A DNA stretch of 64,000 nucleotides from Pseudomonadota bacterium (GCA_021779535.1 JAJYAM010000003.1:92501-156500), one strand, 5' to 3'; shown: positions 46,527 through 55,107, counted from the first letter of the stretch. The notes: generated by a model from the letters alone, not told the origin. A program made the numbers and translations.

Positions 46527-47234
46527 CTAGCCGCACTTCGAGTCCCCGCAATTGAGGCAGGTGTAGCAGCCGTCCATCATCACGACCGCCGCGGTGTTGC
46601 ACTTCGTGCAGAGCTGCGCGCCCTCGGGGAATAGCGCCTTCGAGAACGCGTCGGTCTGCCTGGTGCGCGCCTCGAACTCGGCACGCTTCTCGTCGACGAG
46701 CTTGCGCTGGTGCTCGTCGAGTTCCGGCTTTCTCAGCATGCCGATCGACTGCAGGTGCCGTTCGATCACGTGCCCGAGCTCGGCGATCGTCGAGGGCATG
46801 TACTTGCCGCCCGGCTGCCAGTAGCCGCCGCGGGGATCGAACACGGCCTTGAGCTCGTCGACGAGGAAGGTGGTGTCGCCGCCCTTGCGGAACACGGCCG
46901 AGATCACCCGGGTCAACGCGACGATCCACTGGAAGTGGTCGAGGTTCTTCGAGTTGATGAACACCTCGAACGGGCGCCGCTGCTCGTGCGGCGTACCCTC
47001 GTTCAGCACGATGTCGTTGATCGTGACGTACATCGCGTGGTCGGAGACCGGCGTCTTGATCTTGTACGTCGAGCCGATCAGCACTTCGGGCCGTTCGACC
47101 TTCTCGTGCATCCAGATCACGTTGTCCTTCGGCGTCGCGGACTCGCTCGCGGCGGGCGCCTTCGGCGCCGCCTCCGCCTCCGGCTTCTGCACCCGGTACT
47201 TGACGATTTTCTTCTCGATTTTGATGGTCGGCAT
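46527..47234 (-). CDS. nrdJb: Class II ribonucleotide reductase, C-terminal subunit NrdJb
   Basis: 235 aa. Together with NrdJa it makes the B12-dependent reductase that is one chain in many bacteria but split in Pseudomonas. It starts MPTIKIEKKIVKYRVQKPEA, has the domain RPFEVFINSKNLDHFQWIVA, and ends with the redox zinc-type cysteines CTKCNTAAVVMMDGCYTCLNCG. It begins 2 bp after the nrdJa stop. The 887-aa ORF in the track joins this frame to out-of-frame nrdJa sequence and is rejected. Confidence 0.9.
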   Translation of the reverse strand: MPTIKIEKKIVKYRVQKPEAEAAPKAPAASESATPKDNVIWMHEKVERPEVLIGSTYKIKTPVSDHAMYVTINDIVLNEGTPHEQRRPFEVFINSKNLDHFQWIVALTRVISAVFRKGGDTTFLVDELKAVFDPRGGYWQPGGKYMPSTIAELGHVIERHLQSIGMLRKPELDEHQRKLVDEKRAEFEARTRQTDAFSKALFPEGAQLCTKCNTAAVVMMDGCYTCLNCGDSKCG

Positions 47235-47236
47235 GG

Positions 47237-49387
47237 TCAGAATTTCCCGTAGTAGCCTTCCTTGAGGGCGTCGAACAAGTTCGCGGCGGTGTGGGTCTCG
47301 CCGTCGTACTCGATTTCCTGATCGCCCCTGACCTCGACTTCGCTGCCGTCCTCGAGCGTGAATACGTAGGTCGTGTTCTTCAGGTCCTGCTCCTTCACGA
47401 GCACGCCCTGGAACGCCTCCGGGTTGAACCGGAAGGTCGTGCATCCCTTCAGCCCTTGTTCGTGCGCATACAGGTAGATGTCCTTGAAGTCCTCGTACTT
47501 GTAGTCGGTCGGCACGTTCGCGGTCTTCGAGATCGACGAGTCGACCCAGCGTTGCGCGGCGGCCTGGATGTCGACGTGCTCGCGCGGACCGATGTCGTCC
47601 GCGGTGACGAAGTAGTCCGGCAGCCGCTCCGCGGGGTTCTGCGAATTCGGCAGCGCGCGCGGGTTCACGAGCTCGCGGTACGCGAGCAGCTCGAACGAGA
47701 AGACGTCGATCTTCTCCTTCGATTTCTTGCCCACCCGGATCACGTTGCGGAAGTAGTGGTGCGCGAACGAGGGCTCGATCCCGTTCGAGGCGTTGTTCGC
47801 GAGCGACAAGGAAATGGTGCCGGTCGGCGCGATCGACGTGTGGTGGGTGAAGCGCGCGCCGACCTCGGCGAGCTCGTCGACCAGTTCCGGCGCCGCCTCC
47901 GCGATACGCTGCATGTAACGGCTGTAGCGCGCGTGCAGCACCCGGCCCGGCACGCGCGCGCCGACGCGCCAGCCGTCGCGAACCATCTCGGGGCGCTTGC
48001 GCAGCATTTCCGCGTTGACCGTGAACTCCTCGGTCATGATCGGCGCCGGTCCCTTCTCCCGCGCCAGATCGAGGCCGGCTTCCCAACCGGCGAGCGCCAT
48101 CTCGCGGGAGACGTTCTGCGTGAACGCGACGGATTTGCGCGAGCCGTACTTCATGCCGAGCATCGTGATCGTCGAGCCGAGCCCGAGAAATCCCATCCCG
48201 TGACGGCGCTTGCGCAGGATCTCGTCGCGCTGCGGCGACAGCGGCAGGCCGTTGATCTCGACGACGTTGTCGAGCATCCGCGTGAAGATCTTGACGACCT
48301 TGCGGTAGGTCTCCCAGTCGAAGCGGGCGTCCTCGGCAAACGGATCCAGCACGAACTTCGTCAGGTTCACGGATCCGAGGAGGCAGGAGCCGTACGGCGG
48401 TAGCGGCTGTTCGCCGCAGGGGTTGGTCGCCCGGACGTTCTCGGTCCACCAGTTGTTGTTCATCTCGTTGACCCGGTCGATCAGGATGAACCCGGGCTCG
48501 GCGAAGTCGTACGTCGACGACATGATCAGATCCCAGAGACGCCGCGCCGGCAACGTCTTGTACACCTTGCACGCGACCCGTCCGTCCTCGTTGGTCACGT
48601 AGCCGTCGGTGTACGGCCAATCGCGCCACACGAACTGCGTACCGTCCGCGAGATCCGGGCGCTCGGTGTCGTATTCCTGCTCGCTCAACGGGAACGCGAG
48701 CCGCCAGTCGGAATCGCTCTTGACCGCCCCGATGAACTCGTCGGTGATCAGCAGCGAGAGATTGAACTGACGCAGCCGGCCGCTTTCGCGTTTGGCCCGG
48801 ATGAATTCGAGGACGTCCGGATGACCGATATCGAACGTCCCCATCTGTGCGCCGCGGCGCCCGCCGGCCGAGGAGACCGTGAAACACATCTTGTCGTAGA
48901 TGTCCATGAACGACAGCGGGCCGGACGTGTGCGCGCCGGCCCCGGAGACGTAGGCGCCGCGCGGCCGCAAGGTCGAGAACTCGTAGCCGATCCCGCAACC
49001 GGCCTTCAATGTGAGGCCGGCTTCGTGGACCTTGTTCAGGATGTCGTCCATCGAATCGCGGATCGTGCCCGAGACGGTGCAATTGATGGTCGATGTCGCG
49101 GGCTTGTGCTCGAGCGAGCCCGCGTTCGACGTGACCCGTCCGGCGGGGATCGCGCCCTGGCGCAGCGCCCACAGGAACGACTCGTACCATTGCTCGCGCA
49201 ACGCCTCGGTCGCTTCCACGTCGGCGAGCGCGCGCGCGACCCGCTTGTAGGTGTCGTCCATCGCGTGATCGATCGGCGACCCGTCCTTGGCGGTGAGGCG
49301 GTATTTCTTGTCCCAGATGTCGAGTGACGCCTCTTGGAACGGAATACTGCCGACGTCTTTGTTTTGTATCCTGACCACCGTGTTCAT
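47237..49387 (-). CDS. nrdJa: Class II ribonucleotide reductase, catalytic subunit NrdJa
   Basis: Adenosylcobalamin-dependent reduction of ribonucleotides to deoxynucleotides, independent of oxygen. 716 aa. The active-site pieces are TSTINCTVSGTIRDSMDDIL (first Cys), ATNPCGEQPLPPYGSCLLGS (thiyl-radical Cys with the Glu two residues on) and a C-terminal Cys in GLKGCTTFRFN. Start ATG 49387 (MNTVVRIQNKDVGSIPFQEA); the ORF track's upstream 55 codons are low-complexity and in the regulatory gap. The coenzyme would come from the PduO enzyme at 14 kb. Confidence 0.94.
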   Translation of the reverse strand: MNTVVRIQNKDVGSIPFQEASLDIWDKKYRLTAKDGSPIDHAMDDTYKRVARALADVEATEALREQWYESFLWALRQGAIPAGRVTSNAGSLEHKPATSTINCTVSGTIRDSMDDILNKVHEAGLTLKAGCGIGYEFSTLRPRGAYVSGAGAHTSGPLSFMDIYDKMCFTVSSAGGRRGAQMGTFDIGHPDVLEFIRAKRESGRLRQFNLSLLITDEFIGAVKSDSDWRLAFPLSEQEYDTERPDLADGTQFVWRDWPYTDGYVTNEDGRVACKVYKTLPARRLWDLIMSSTYDFAEPGFILIDRVNEMNNNWWTENVRATNPCGEQPLPPYGSCLLGSVNLTKFVLDPFAEDARFDWETYRKVVKIFTRMLDNVVEINGLPLSPQRDEILRKRRHGMGFLGLGSTITMLGMKYGSRKSVAFTQNVSREMALAGWEAGLDLAREKGPAPIMTEEFTVNAEMLRKRPEMVRDGWRVGARVPGRVLHARYSRYMQRIAEAAPELVDELAEVGARFTHHTSIAPTGTISLSLANNASNGIEPSFAHHYFRNVIRVGKKSKEKIDVFSFELLAYRELVNPRALPNSQNPAERLPDYFVTADDIGPREHVDIQAAAQRWVDSSISKTANVPTDYKYEDFKDIYLYAHEQGLKGCTTFRFNPEAFQGVLVKEQDLKNTTYVFTLEDGSEVEVRGDQEIEYDGETHTAANLFDALKEGYYGKF

Positions 49388-49526
49388 GGATTTACTGACT
49401 GCTCCCTCGATGATATCGGGCAACCCTCGACCTCGACGACTCCGGCATCCCTTTCGCGGCGATTCGCGGCGCTTCGCGCCGGGCGGAACGCGGCCCCGTG
49501 AGTGCTCGTCGGCCCAAACCCGGCAA

Positions 49527-49540
49527 ACACTAGATGTTGT
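49527..49540. promoter_or_regulatory. NrdR-box-like site upstream of nrdJa
   Basis: ACACTAGATGTTGT has the ACA...TGT outer bases and inner A/T positions of the NrdR operator. It lies 140 bp upstream of the nrdJa start. NrdR represses ribonucleotide reductases and normally binds a pair of boxes about 31 bp apart, which is not seen here. Confidence 0.4.
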
Positions 49541-49635
49541 GATCGGGAGCAAAAGGTTAAGTCTCGACGCGGATCGACGTCAAGCGAATTATCGGGTCAA
49601 TTTGCTTAATTTTTTATTATATAAAACAATTAGTT

Positions 49636-49663
49636 ATTAAATATTTGCTAGAATAATTCTCAA
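49636..49663 (-). promoter_or_regulatory. Candidate nrdJ promoter
   Basis: On the minus strand TTGAGA (49663-49658) and TTTAAT (49641-49636) are separated by 16 bp. Each hexamer is one base from consensus. The AT-rich block also contains TATAAT on this strand (49621-49616). The leader to nrdJa would be about 240 nt. Confidence 0.35.
49646..49654 (+). promoter_or_regulatory. Candidate extended -10 for hsp20
   Basis: TGCTAGAAT is a TGn-TAGAAT extended -10 facing hsp20. No consensus -35 precedes it. A heat-shock sigma-32 promoter could not be found with confidence. Confidence 0.25.
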
Positions 49664-49703
49664 TGCATTTTTGAACGCCCAGGTCAAGCGGATCGCATCT
49701 GCG

Positions 49704-49717
49704 CCCCTATATGTTGT
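49704..49717. promoter_or_regulatory. Second NrdR-box-like site
   Basis: CCCCTATATGTTGT shares CTAtATGTTGT with the first box (11 of 14 positions overall) but lacks its left ACA. It lies 177 bp from the first. The same bases resemble a sigma-32 -10 (CCCCTATAT), although no matching -35 is present. Confidence 0.25.
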
Positions 49718-49817
49718 GCCGCCGCGATTGCGCCGACACGGTCCGGCGCGGGCTTGCGTCGCGCGACCCGCCCGCCATTGAAATTCCGCGCCCATGGCCC
49801 TAGATCCCGCGTCAGGA

Positions 49818-49849
49818 CCCGCCCGGCCGCCGATCGGTGGCCGGGCGGG
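49818..49849 (+). promoter_or_regulatory. Strong hairpin in the hsp20 5' leader
   Basis: CCCGCCCGGCC (49818-49828) and GGCCGGGCGGG (49839-49849) form an 11-bp perfect all-GC stem; the loop (GCCGATCGGT) can add three more pairs. It ends 15 nt before the AGGAGGT ribosome-binding site. There is no following T run, so it is not an intrinsic terminator. It could be a leader stability element or part of a thermosensor; the stem does not itself cover the ribosome site. Confidence 0.55.
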
Positions 49850-49864
49850 AAACGTCGAAATACT

Positions 49865-49871
49865 AGGAGGT
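49865..49871 (+). promoter_or_regulatory. Strong ribosome-binding site for hsp20
   Basis: AGGAGGT matches the 16S anti-Shine-Dalgarno sequence almost perfectly and ends 9 nt before ATG 49881. It decides the start against the ORF track's 49794. Confidence 0.75.
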
Positions 49872-49880
49872 AGAACCATC

Positions 49881-50312
49881 ATGGCCGTCGTGCGTTATGA
49901 ACCCTGGGCCATCGTCAATCGCTTGCAAAAGGACATCGACCGGCTGTTCGGCGCGCCGATCGCGACTGCGGCGGACTCCGGGGCGTGGCTGCCGCCGGTG
50001 GACATCCACGAAGAACCGAATCGCTTCGTGATCACCATCGACTTGCCGGGCGTCGACCCCAAGGCCGTCTCGATCACCGCCGAGCACGGCGTGCTGTCGA
50101 TACGGGGGCGCCGCGAAGAGCCTTCGCTGGAAGGCGCCGAGGGGTATCGGCGCGTCGAGCGCATCAAGGGAGATTTCGAACGGCGCTTCAGCTTGCCGGA
50201 CACCGCGGATGCGCAAGGCATCCGCGCGAAGGCGGCGAACGGCGTCCTCGAGGTCGCGATCCCGAAGCTCGCCCAGGTGCAACCGCAGCGAATCACCGTC
50301 GAAGCGGCCTGA
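49881..50312 (+). CDS. Small heat-shock protein (Hsp20 / alpha-crystallin)
   Basis: ATP-independent holdase chaperone, 143 aa. N-terminal amphipathic region (VNRLQKDIDRLFGAPIATAA), the alpha-crystallin domain (LPPVDIHEEPNRFVITIDLP to GVLEVAIPKL, about 40-135) and a short C-terminal tail with the VQPQRITVEA strand (IxI/V-like). Strong AGGAGGT sets the start. Followed by a periplasmic serine protease, so both neighbours handle misfolded protein, one in each compartment. Confidence 0.92.
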   Translation: MAVVRYEPWAIVNRLQKDIDRLFGAPIATAADSGAWLPPVDIHEEPNRFVITIDLPGVDPKAVSITAEHGVLSIRGRREEPSLEGAEGYRRVERIKGDFERRFSLPDTADAQGIRAKAANGVLEVAIPKLAQVQPQRITVEAA

Positions 50313-50370
50313 GCGATCGGGCGCGCGAAGCGCCTGCCGGGCGACGCTTCCGTGTAATATCGCGCCGTTC

Positions 50371-50428
50371 GAAGATCGCTCGCGTGGGGCCGGGCGCGAC
50401 CCGCGCATCCCCCGCGCGAGCGATCTTC
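50371..50428. repeat. 14-bp inverted repeat between hsp20 and degP
   Basis: GAAGATCGCTCGCG (50371-50384) and CGCGAGCGATCTTC (50415-50428) are perfect reverse complements around 30 nt; GGGG/CCCC inside extends the stem. The structure lies between the hsp20 stop and the degP start (50454). It could end hsp20 transcription or act in the degP leader; there is no T run. Confidence 0.6.
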
Positions 50429-50453
50429 CTCATCGTCACGGAGTGCGCTCGGG

Positions 50454-51809
50454 ATGAACTCGCGCCTGTCTTTCGCGGCCGTCGCCGCCGCCGCCGCCAT
50501 CGCGTTCGGCCCCGGTGCCACGGCGGCGTCCCTCCCACCACGTTCCCAGCTTCCCTCGCTCGCGCCGATCGTCAAACGGGTCGCCCCGGCGGTGGTGAAC
50601 ATCGCGACGCGTGGCACGATCGAGGAATCGGGCAACGACCGCAACCCGTTGCTCGACGATCCGTTCTTGCGCCGCTTCTTCGAGACTCCGCCCAACGCAC
50701 GCCCTCGGAAACACGAATTCCGCGCGGCGGGCTCCGGCGTGATCGTCGATGCGGCGCACGGCTACATCGTGACCAACTATCACGTGATCGAGCATGCGAG
50801 CCAGATCACCGTGACCTTGCTCGACAACCGCTCCTTCAGCGCGAAGGTCATCGGCACCGATGAAGGCTCGGATCTCGCGCTGCTGCAGGCGAAGCAACCC
50901 GGCCTGGTCGCGATGCCGCTCGGCGACTCGAGCCACCTGCAAGTCGGCGACTACGTGCTCGCGATCGGCAACCCGTTCGGGCTGCAGCACACGGTGACCT
51001 TCGGAATCGTGAGTGCGCTCGGTCGCTCCGGGATCAACCCCGACGGCTACGAGGACTTCATCCAGACCGACGCGTCGATCAACCCGGGGAACTCCGGCGG
51101 CGCGCTCGTGAACCTGCGCGGTGAGCTGGTCGGGATCAACTCCGCGATCCTGTCCCGCCAGGGCGGCAACATCGGCATCGGATTCGCGATTCCGGTGAAC
51201 ATGGTCAAGAACGTGATGGCGCAGTTGATCCGCTACGGTGAGGTCAAGCGCGGCGTGCTCGGCGTGAACATCTACGACGTGACGCCGGAAATCGCGAAGG
51301 AGTTCGGTCTGCGCGAGGCGAGCGGCGCGCTCGTCGCCGGCGTGATCCGCGGGTCGGCGGCCGATCGCGCCGGGATCCAGACCGGGGACATCATCACGTC
51401 GATCGACGGACAGCCGATGCAGAACGCGGGCGAACTGCGCAGCGCGATCGGGATGCTGCGCGTCGGCACGAGGGTTCACGTCGGTCTGCTGCGCGACGGC
51501 CGCAGCCTGCACGTGACCGCGACGATCGAAAGCCCGGCCGGATCGGCCACTGCGGATGCCGGGCTCATCAACAAGGCGCTCGACGGGGCCCGCCTGGCGG
51601 ACGAACCGGGCGGCGGCGTGAGGATCCAGTCGATCCAGCCGGGTAGCGCCGCCGCGCAGGCGGGTTTGCGTCCGAACGACCTGATCGTCGGTGTCGGGCG
51701 CCAGACGGTCCCGGACACGAAAGCGCTGCGGGCCATTGCGAAGGACGCGCATTTCCTGATGCTGAAGGTCAAGCGCGGCTCTTCGTTCCTGCTGCTGCCG
51801 ATCCATTGA
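50454..51809 (+). CDS. DegP/DegQ-type periplasmic serine protease
   Basis: 451 aa with a signal peptide (LSFAAVAAAAAIAFGPGATAA), a trypsin-like domain and two PDZ domains. The triad is His in VTNYHVIEH, Asp in EGSDLALLQA and Ser in NPGNSGGALVNLRGE; PDZ1 starts near GVLGVNIYDVTPEIAKEF and PDZ2 near VRIQSIQPGSAAAQAGLRPN. Degrades or refolds damaged envelope proteins. Followed at 4 bp by the epimerase-like gene, so the two are an operon. Confidence 0.92.
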   Translation: MNSRLSFAAVAAAAAIAFGPGATAASLPPRSQLPSLAPIVKRVAPAVVNIATRGTIEESGNDRNPLLDDPFLRRFFETPPNARPRKHEFRAAGSGVIVDAAHGYIVTNYHVIEHASQITVTLLDNRSFSAKVIGTDEGSDLALLQAKQPGLVAMPLGDSSHLQVGDYVLAIGNPFGLQHTVTFGIVSALGRSGINPDGYEDFIQTDASINPGNSGGALVNLRGELVGINSAILSRQGGNIGIGFAIPVNMVKNVMAQLIRYGEVKRGVLGVNIYDVTPEIAKEFGLREASGALVAGVIRGSAADRAGIQTGDIITSIDGQPMQNAGELRSAIGMLRVGTRVHVGLLRDGRSLHVTATIESPAGSATADAGLINKALDGARLADEPGGGVRIQSIQPGSAAAQAGLRPNDLIVGVGRQTVPDTKALRAIAKDAHFLMLKVKRGSSFLLLPIH

Positions 51810-51813
51810 GGCG

Positions 51814-52782
51814 ATGAGCGCGATGCGCCGAATGAGCGTGTGCATCCTTGGCGGAACCGGCTTCGTCGGTTCCCGGCTCGCCGCGCGCTTGCTGCGCGCC
51901 GGCCACGCGGTGACCGTGCTGTCGCGCGATCCCGAACGCCACAAGGCCTTGCTCGTGATGCCGGGTCTCGCGTTGGAGCGCTGCGACGTCTACGCCGAGC
52001 CCGCGCTCGCGGAGCGCCTGCGCGGCCATGACGTCGCGATCAATCTCGTCGGGATCCTGAATGAGCGAGGATTCGGCGGGCGCGGCTTCCGCAGGGCGCA
52101 CACCCAGCTCACCGGGATCGCGATCGACGCGGCTCGCGCGGCGGGCGTAGGCCGGTTCCTGCAGGTCTCCGCGCTCGGCGCCGCGGAGGATGCCCCGAGC
52201 CATTACCTGCGTTCCAAGGGCGTGGCGGAACGCCGGGTACGCGAACGGGCCGGCCCGATGGAATGGACGATCTACCGGCCGTCGGTGATCTTCGGTCCCG
52301 GGGACTCGTTCCTCAACCGGTTTGCCGCGCTGCTCGCCGCGGTGCCCGGGGTGTTCCCGCTCGCGATGCCCGACGCGAAGCTCCAGCCGGTGCACGTCGA
52401 CGACGTCGTCGAGGCCTTGCAGCGCGGCGTCGAGGGATCCGTGCCGTCCGGCGCCACGGTCGAGCTCGGGGGTCCGCGCGTGGTCACGCTGCGCGACGTG
52501 GTCCGGTTCGTCGCGACCTGCACCGGCAGGCCCCACCGGATCCTCGGTTTGCCCCGATTCGCGTCCCGGCTGCAGGCGTTCTGCATGGACTTCGTGCCCG
52601 GCCGCCCGTTCTCGAGCGACAACTATCGGTCGCTGACCATCGACAGCGTGTGCGCCGAGGACGGTTTTGCGAGGCTCGGCCTGCGCCCGCGGTCGATGGA
52701 AGGGTCCGCGCCCGCTTTCCTCGGCGCCCGCGAATCGAACGCGCGGTTCAGCCGCTGGCGCCGCCGCGCCGCGCGCGGCTGA
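51814..52782 (+). CDS. NDUFA9-like NAD(P)-binding epimerase-family protein
   Basis: 322 aa, extended SDR of the complex I NDUFA9 subunit family. The nucleotide motif is CILGGTGFVGSRLAARLLRA; FLQVSALGAAEDAPSHYLRS (replaces the catalytic YxxxK with Y...K shifted), WTIYRPSVIFGPGDSFLNRF and LQPVHVDDVVEALQRG follow. In mitochondria NDUFA9 binds complex I; in bacteria the role of these proteins is not known. Overlaps the aminopeptidase-like gene's 3' end by 35 bp. Confidence 0.82.
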   Translation: MSAMRRMSVCILGGTGFVGSRLAARLLRAGHAVTVLSRDPERHKALLVMPGLALERCDVYAEPALAERLRGHDVAINLVGILNERGFGGRGFRRAHTQLTGIAIDAARAAGVGRFLQVSALGAAEDAPSHYLRSKGVAERRVRERAGPMEWTIYRPSVIFGPGDSFLNRFAALLAAVPGVFPLAMPDAKLQPVHVDDVVEALQRGVEGSVPSGATVELGGPRVVTLRDVVRFVATCTGRPHRILGLPRFASRLQAFCMDFVPGRPFSSDNYRSLTIDSVCAEDGFARLGLRPRSMEGSAPAFLGARESNARFSRWRRRAARG

Positions 52783-53842
52783 CCGCTCCGGCGCGCACGC
52801 CGCAAACCGCGGCATCGCGGGCGCGGCGTCCGAGCGCGGCGATCGAGCGGATCCGCGCGAAGAACTCCGGGAAATTCCCGCCGGCGCGCGCGAACACGCG
52901 CGCGAAGCCCGGTACGCAGCGCTCGTAGGTCGCGAGCGACGCGAGCTCGGCGTTGTTCAGCGGCTGGCGGAACCAGCGCGCGAGCGGGGCGTCCTCGCCC
53001 CACGGCGCGGCGAGGCGGTCATAGGCCGAGCGCAGGGCCTCGAACTCGCGGCGCTTGCGCTCGAGCATCGCCGCCGGAGCGATCGGCGCCCGGTAGATCC
53101 CCGCGAGGCGCTCCCGGGCGCCGCGCAGCAAGGCGAGCACGGCCGCATAGCGGTGCAGATACCGCTGGTAGCGGGCGAGATCGCGGGTGCGGCCTTGCGC
53201 CTCCAGCCAGCGGCGCACCCCTTCGCGCTCGACGAACGTGGCGAAGCCCTCGTCGAAGCGGGTGTCCCCGGGCACGAACAGCCGTTGATGGGTGAGCTCG
53301 TGGAAGATGATCCCCGCGAGATCCACGTCGCTCCAGCCCATCATCGTGCTGAGCACGGGGTCGTCGAAGTGCCCGAGCGTCGAATACGCCGCGACGCCCT
53401 CGACGGCGACGTCGTCGCCGCCGGCGCGCAACCTGCGCGCGAGCGCACGGGCCCGGCGACGCGAAAAATACCCGCGATAGGCCATGCAACCGACCAGCGG
53501 ATAGCACCACCGCTTGGCGCGCAGCGAAAACCGCGGCGCCGCGAACACGTTCCAGACGACGTACGGTCGGTCGATCGCGGCGTAGCTGCGGTAGCTCCCG
53601 TTGTCCGGCAGATCGAGGTCGCGAATCGCGAAATCGCGGATCGCGGTGACTTCGCGCAGCTGCGCACGCAGCCGCGCGGGCGTCGCGGGATCCGCGATCA
53701 CGCGTGCGATCGGCCTGCGCCGCCACAGCACCGCCGCCTGGCCGACCGCCGCCTGCCACTCGTAACACCCGGTCGTACCGATCGCGAGCGTCGCGAGGAT
53801 CGCGAGCGCAGCGGCGCGCCGCAGGATGCTGCTACCATTCAC
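52748..53842 (-). CDS. Putative zinc aminopeptidase, lipoprotein
   Basis: 364 aa from GTG 53842, with a lipobox (LAIGTTGC) after a short hydrophobic signal, and a metal-binding helix [10 protein letters not shown] plus [13 protein letters not shown] downstream: the HExxH...E arrangement of a gluzincin, here HELTH. It matches a proteobacterial putative aminopeptidase family (PF10023, from memory). Cleavage site and substrate unknown. The GTG start is only 2 bp from the divergent cca start; a longer start at 53884 overlaps cca. Confidence 0.78.
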   Translation of the reverse strand: MNGSSILRRAAALAILATLAIGTTGCYEWQAAVGQAAVLWRRRPIARVIADPATPARLRAQLREVTAIRDFAIRDLDLPDNGSYRSYAAIDRPYVVWNVFAAPRFSLRAKRWCYPLVGCMAYRGYFSRRRARALARRLRAGGDDVAVEGVAAYSTLGHFDDPVLSTMMGWSDVDLAGIIFHELTHQRLFVPGDTRFDEGFATFVEREGVRRWLEAQGRTRDLARYQRYLHRYAAVLALLRGARERLAGIYRAPIAPAAMLERKRREFEALRSAYDRLAAPWGEDAPLARWFRQPLNNAELASLATYERCVPGFARVFARAGGNFPEFFARIRSIAALGRRARDAAVCGVRAGAVSRARRGGASG

Positions 53843-53844
53843 GG

Positions 53845-55107
53845 ATGCAAGTGTATCTGGTCGGCGGAGCGGTCCGGGACGCACTGCTCGGCCTGCCGGT
53901 CAAGGAACGCGACTGGGTCGTGGTCGGCGGTTCGCGCGAGGGGTTGCTGCGGCTCGGGTTTCGGGAGGTCGGGCGCGACTTCCCGGTGTTCCTGCACCCC
54001 GAGACGCACGAGGAATACGCGCTCGCCCGGCTCGAGCGCAAGGTCGCGCCCGGTTATCACGGTTTCCAATTCCGCTTCGACCCCGGGGTGACCCTCGAGG
54101 AGGACCTGCGGCGCCGTGACCTGACGATCAACGCGATCGCCCAGGCGGCGGACGGCGCCTACGTCGATCCGTACGGCGGGCGGCGCGACCTCGAGGAGCG
54201 CTGGCTGCGGCACGTATCGGACGCGTTCGTCGAGGATCCCCTGCGCGTGTTGCGGGTCGCGCGCTTCGCGGCACGATTTGCGCCGCTCGGATTCCGGATC
54301 GCGCCGGAAACGGCGTCCCTGATGTCCGCGATCGTGCAACGCGGCGAGCTCGATGCGCTCGTGCCCGAGCGCATCTGGCAGGAGACCGACAAGGCGCTGC
54401 GGGAGCCCGCGGCGCGGGAATACTTCGCGACGCTGCGCGCCTGCGGCGCACTGCGCGTGGTTTTCCCGGAACTCGATGCGCTGTTCGGCGTCCCCCAGCC
54501 GCGCGAGTGGCACCCGGAGATCGACACCGGCGACCATACGCTCCGGGTGCTCGACCAGGCGGCGCGACTGAGCGGCGATCCGAAGGTGCGGTTCGCCGCG
54601 CTCGTCCACGACCTCGGCAAGGGGACCTCGCCCGTGCAGTCCTGGCCGCGCCACCGCGGACACGAGGAGCGCAGCGTCGAGCTGGTCGGCGGGCTGGCCG
54701 CGCGGCTGAAGATCCCCGCGGAATACCGCGATCTTGCGACGATCGTCGCCCGTTACCATGGACTCGTGCATCGCGCGTTCGAGTTGCGCGCGGCGACGGT
54801 GCTCGACGTGCTGGAGCGAGCCGACGCGTTGCGGCGCCCGCAGCGCTTCGACGAGGCGTCGACCGCCTGCGAAGCCGACTGGCGCGGGCGAGCGGGTTTC
54901 GAGGATCGCGCGTACCCACAGCGCGACTATCTGCGCGCGGCTCGCGACGCGGCGGCCGCGGTGAAGCCGACGCGCGCCGAGATCGAGACCGCGGACGGGC
55001 CGCGCATCGCCGGCCACCTGCGCGAGCGTCGAATCGCCGCGATCGACGCGGTGCGCGCCGCCTACCGCGAACCGGCCGTCGCGCCCGCACCCGAGGTCCG
55101 GCGCTAG
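53845..55107 (+). CDS. cca: CCA-adding tRNA nucleotidyltransferase with HD domain
   Basis: Adds or repairs the 3' CCA of tRNA. 420 aa, aligned by eye with E. coli Cca over its length: [82 protein letters not shown] and [20 protein letters not shown] (HD domain). The catalytic pair reads E21-R-D23 instead of the D-x-D of E. coli. Start ATG 53845 is fixed by the conserved first residues; no ribosome site is visible, so translation may be leaderless. Converges with midA by 4 bp. Confidence 0.94.
   Translation: MQVYLVGGAVRDALLGLPVKERDWVVVGGSREGLLRLGFREVGRDFPVFLHPETHEEYALARLERKVAPGYHGFQFRFDPGVTLEEDLRRRDLTINAIAQAADGAYVDPYGGRRDLEERWLRHVSDAFVEDPLRVLRVARFAARFAPLGFRIAPETASLMSAIVQRGELDALVPERIWQETDKALREPAAREYFATLRACGALRVVFPELDALFGVPQPREWHPEIDTGDHTLRVLDQAARLSGDPKVRFAALVHDLGKGTSPVQSWPRHRGHEERSVELVGGLAARLKIPAEYRDLATIVARYHGLVHRAFELRAATVLDVLERADALRRPQRFDEASTACEADWRGRAGFEDRAYPQRDYLRAARDAAAAVKPTRAEIETADGPRIAGHLRERRIAAIDAVRAAYREPAVAPAPEVRR

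Larger units (their letters stand above)
49388..49880. other. 493-bp divergent gap between nrdJa and hsp20
   Basis: No gene of support in this stretch. It holds a GC-rich nrdJ-proximal part, a strikingly AT-rich block (about 49590-49680) in a GC-rich genome, two NrdR-box-like sites, candidate promoters on both strands and the hsp20 leader with a strong hairpin and ribosome-binding site. The separate elements are listed below. Confidence 0.8.

Noticed and set aside
46527-49190. An 887-aa single ORF read as one fused NrdJ protein
   Set aside because: Only the last 235 residues are real (nrdJb); the rest is a wrong frame of nrdJa, whose own frame is 47237..49387.
49704-49712. Sigma-32 promoter for hsp20 (CCCCTATAT)
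   Set aside because: No CTTGAA-type -35 at 11-16 bp upstream; TTGAAC at 49671 is about 27 bp away.
49818-49849. Hairpin as an intrinsic terminator
   Set aside because: No T run follows in either direction, and it lies inside the likely hsp20 leader.
49388-49880. Cobalamin riboswitch upstream of nrdJa
   Set aside because: No B12-box-like sequence or long paired structure recognised in the nrdJ-proximal leader.
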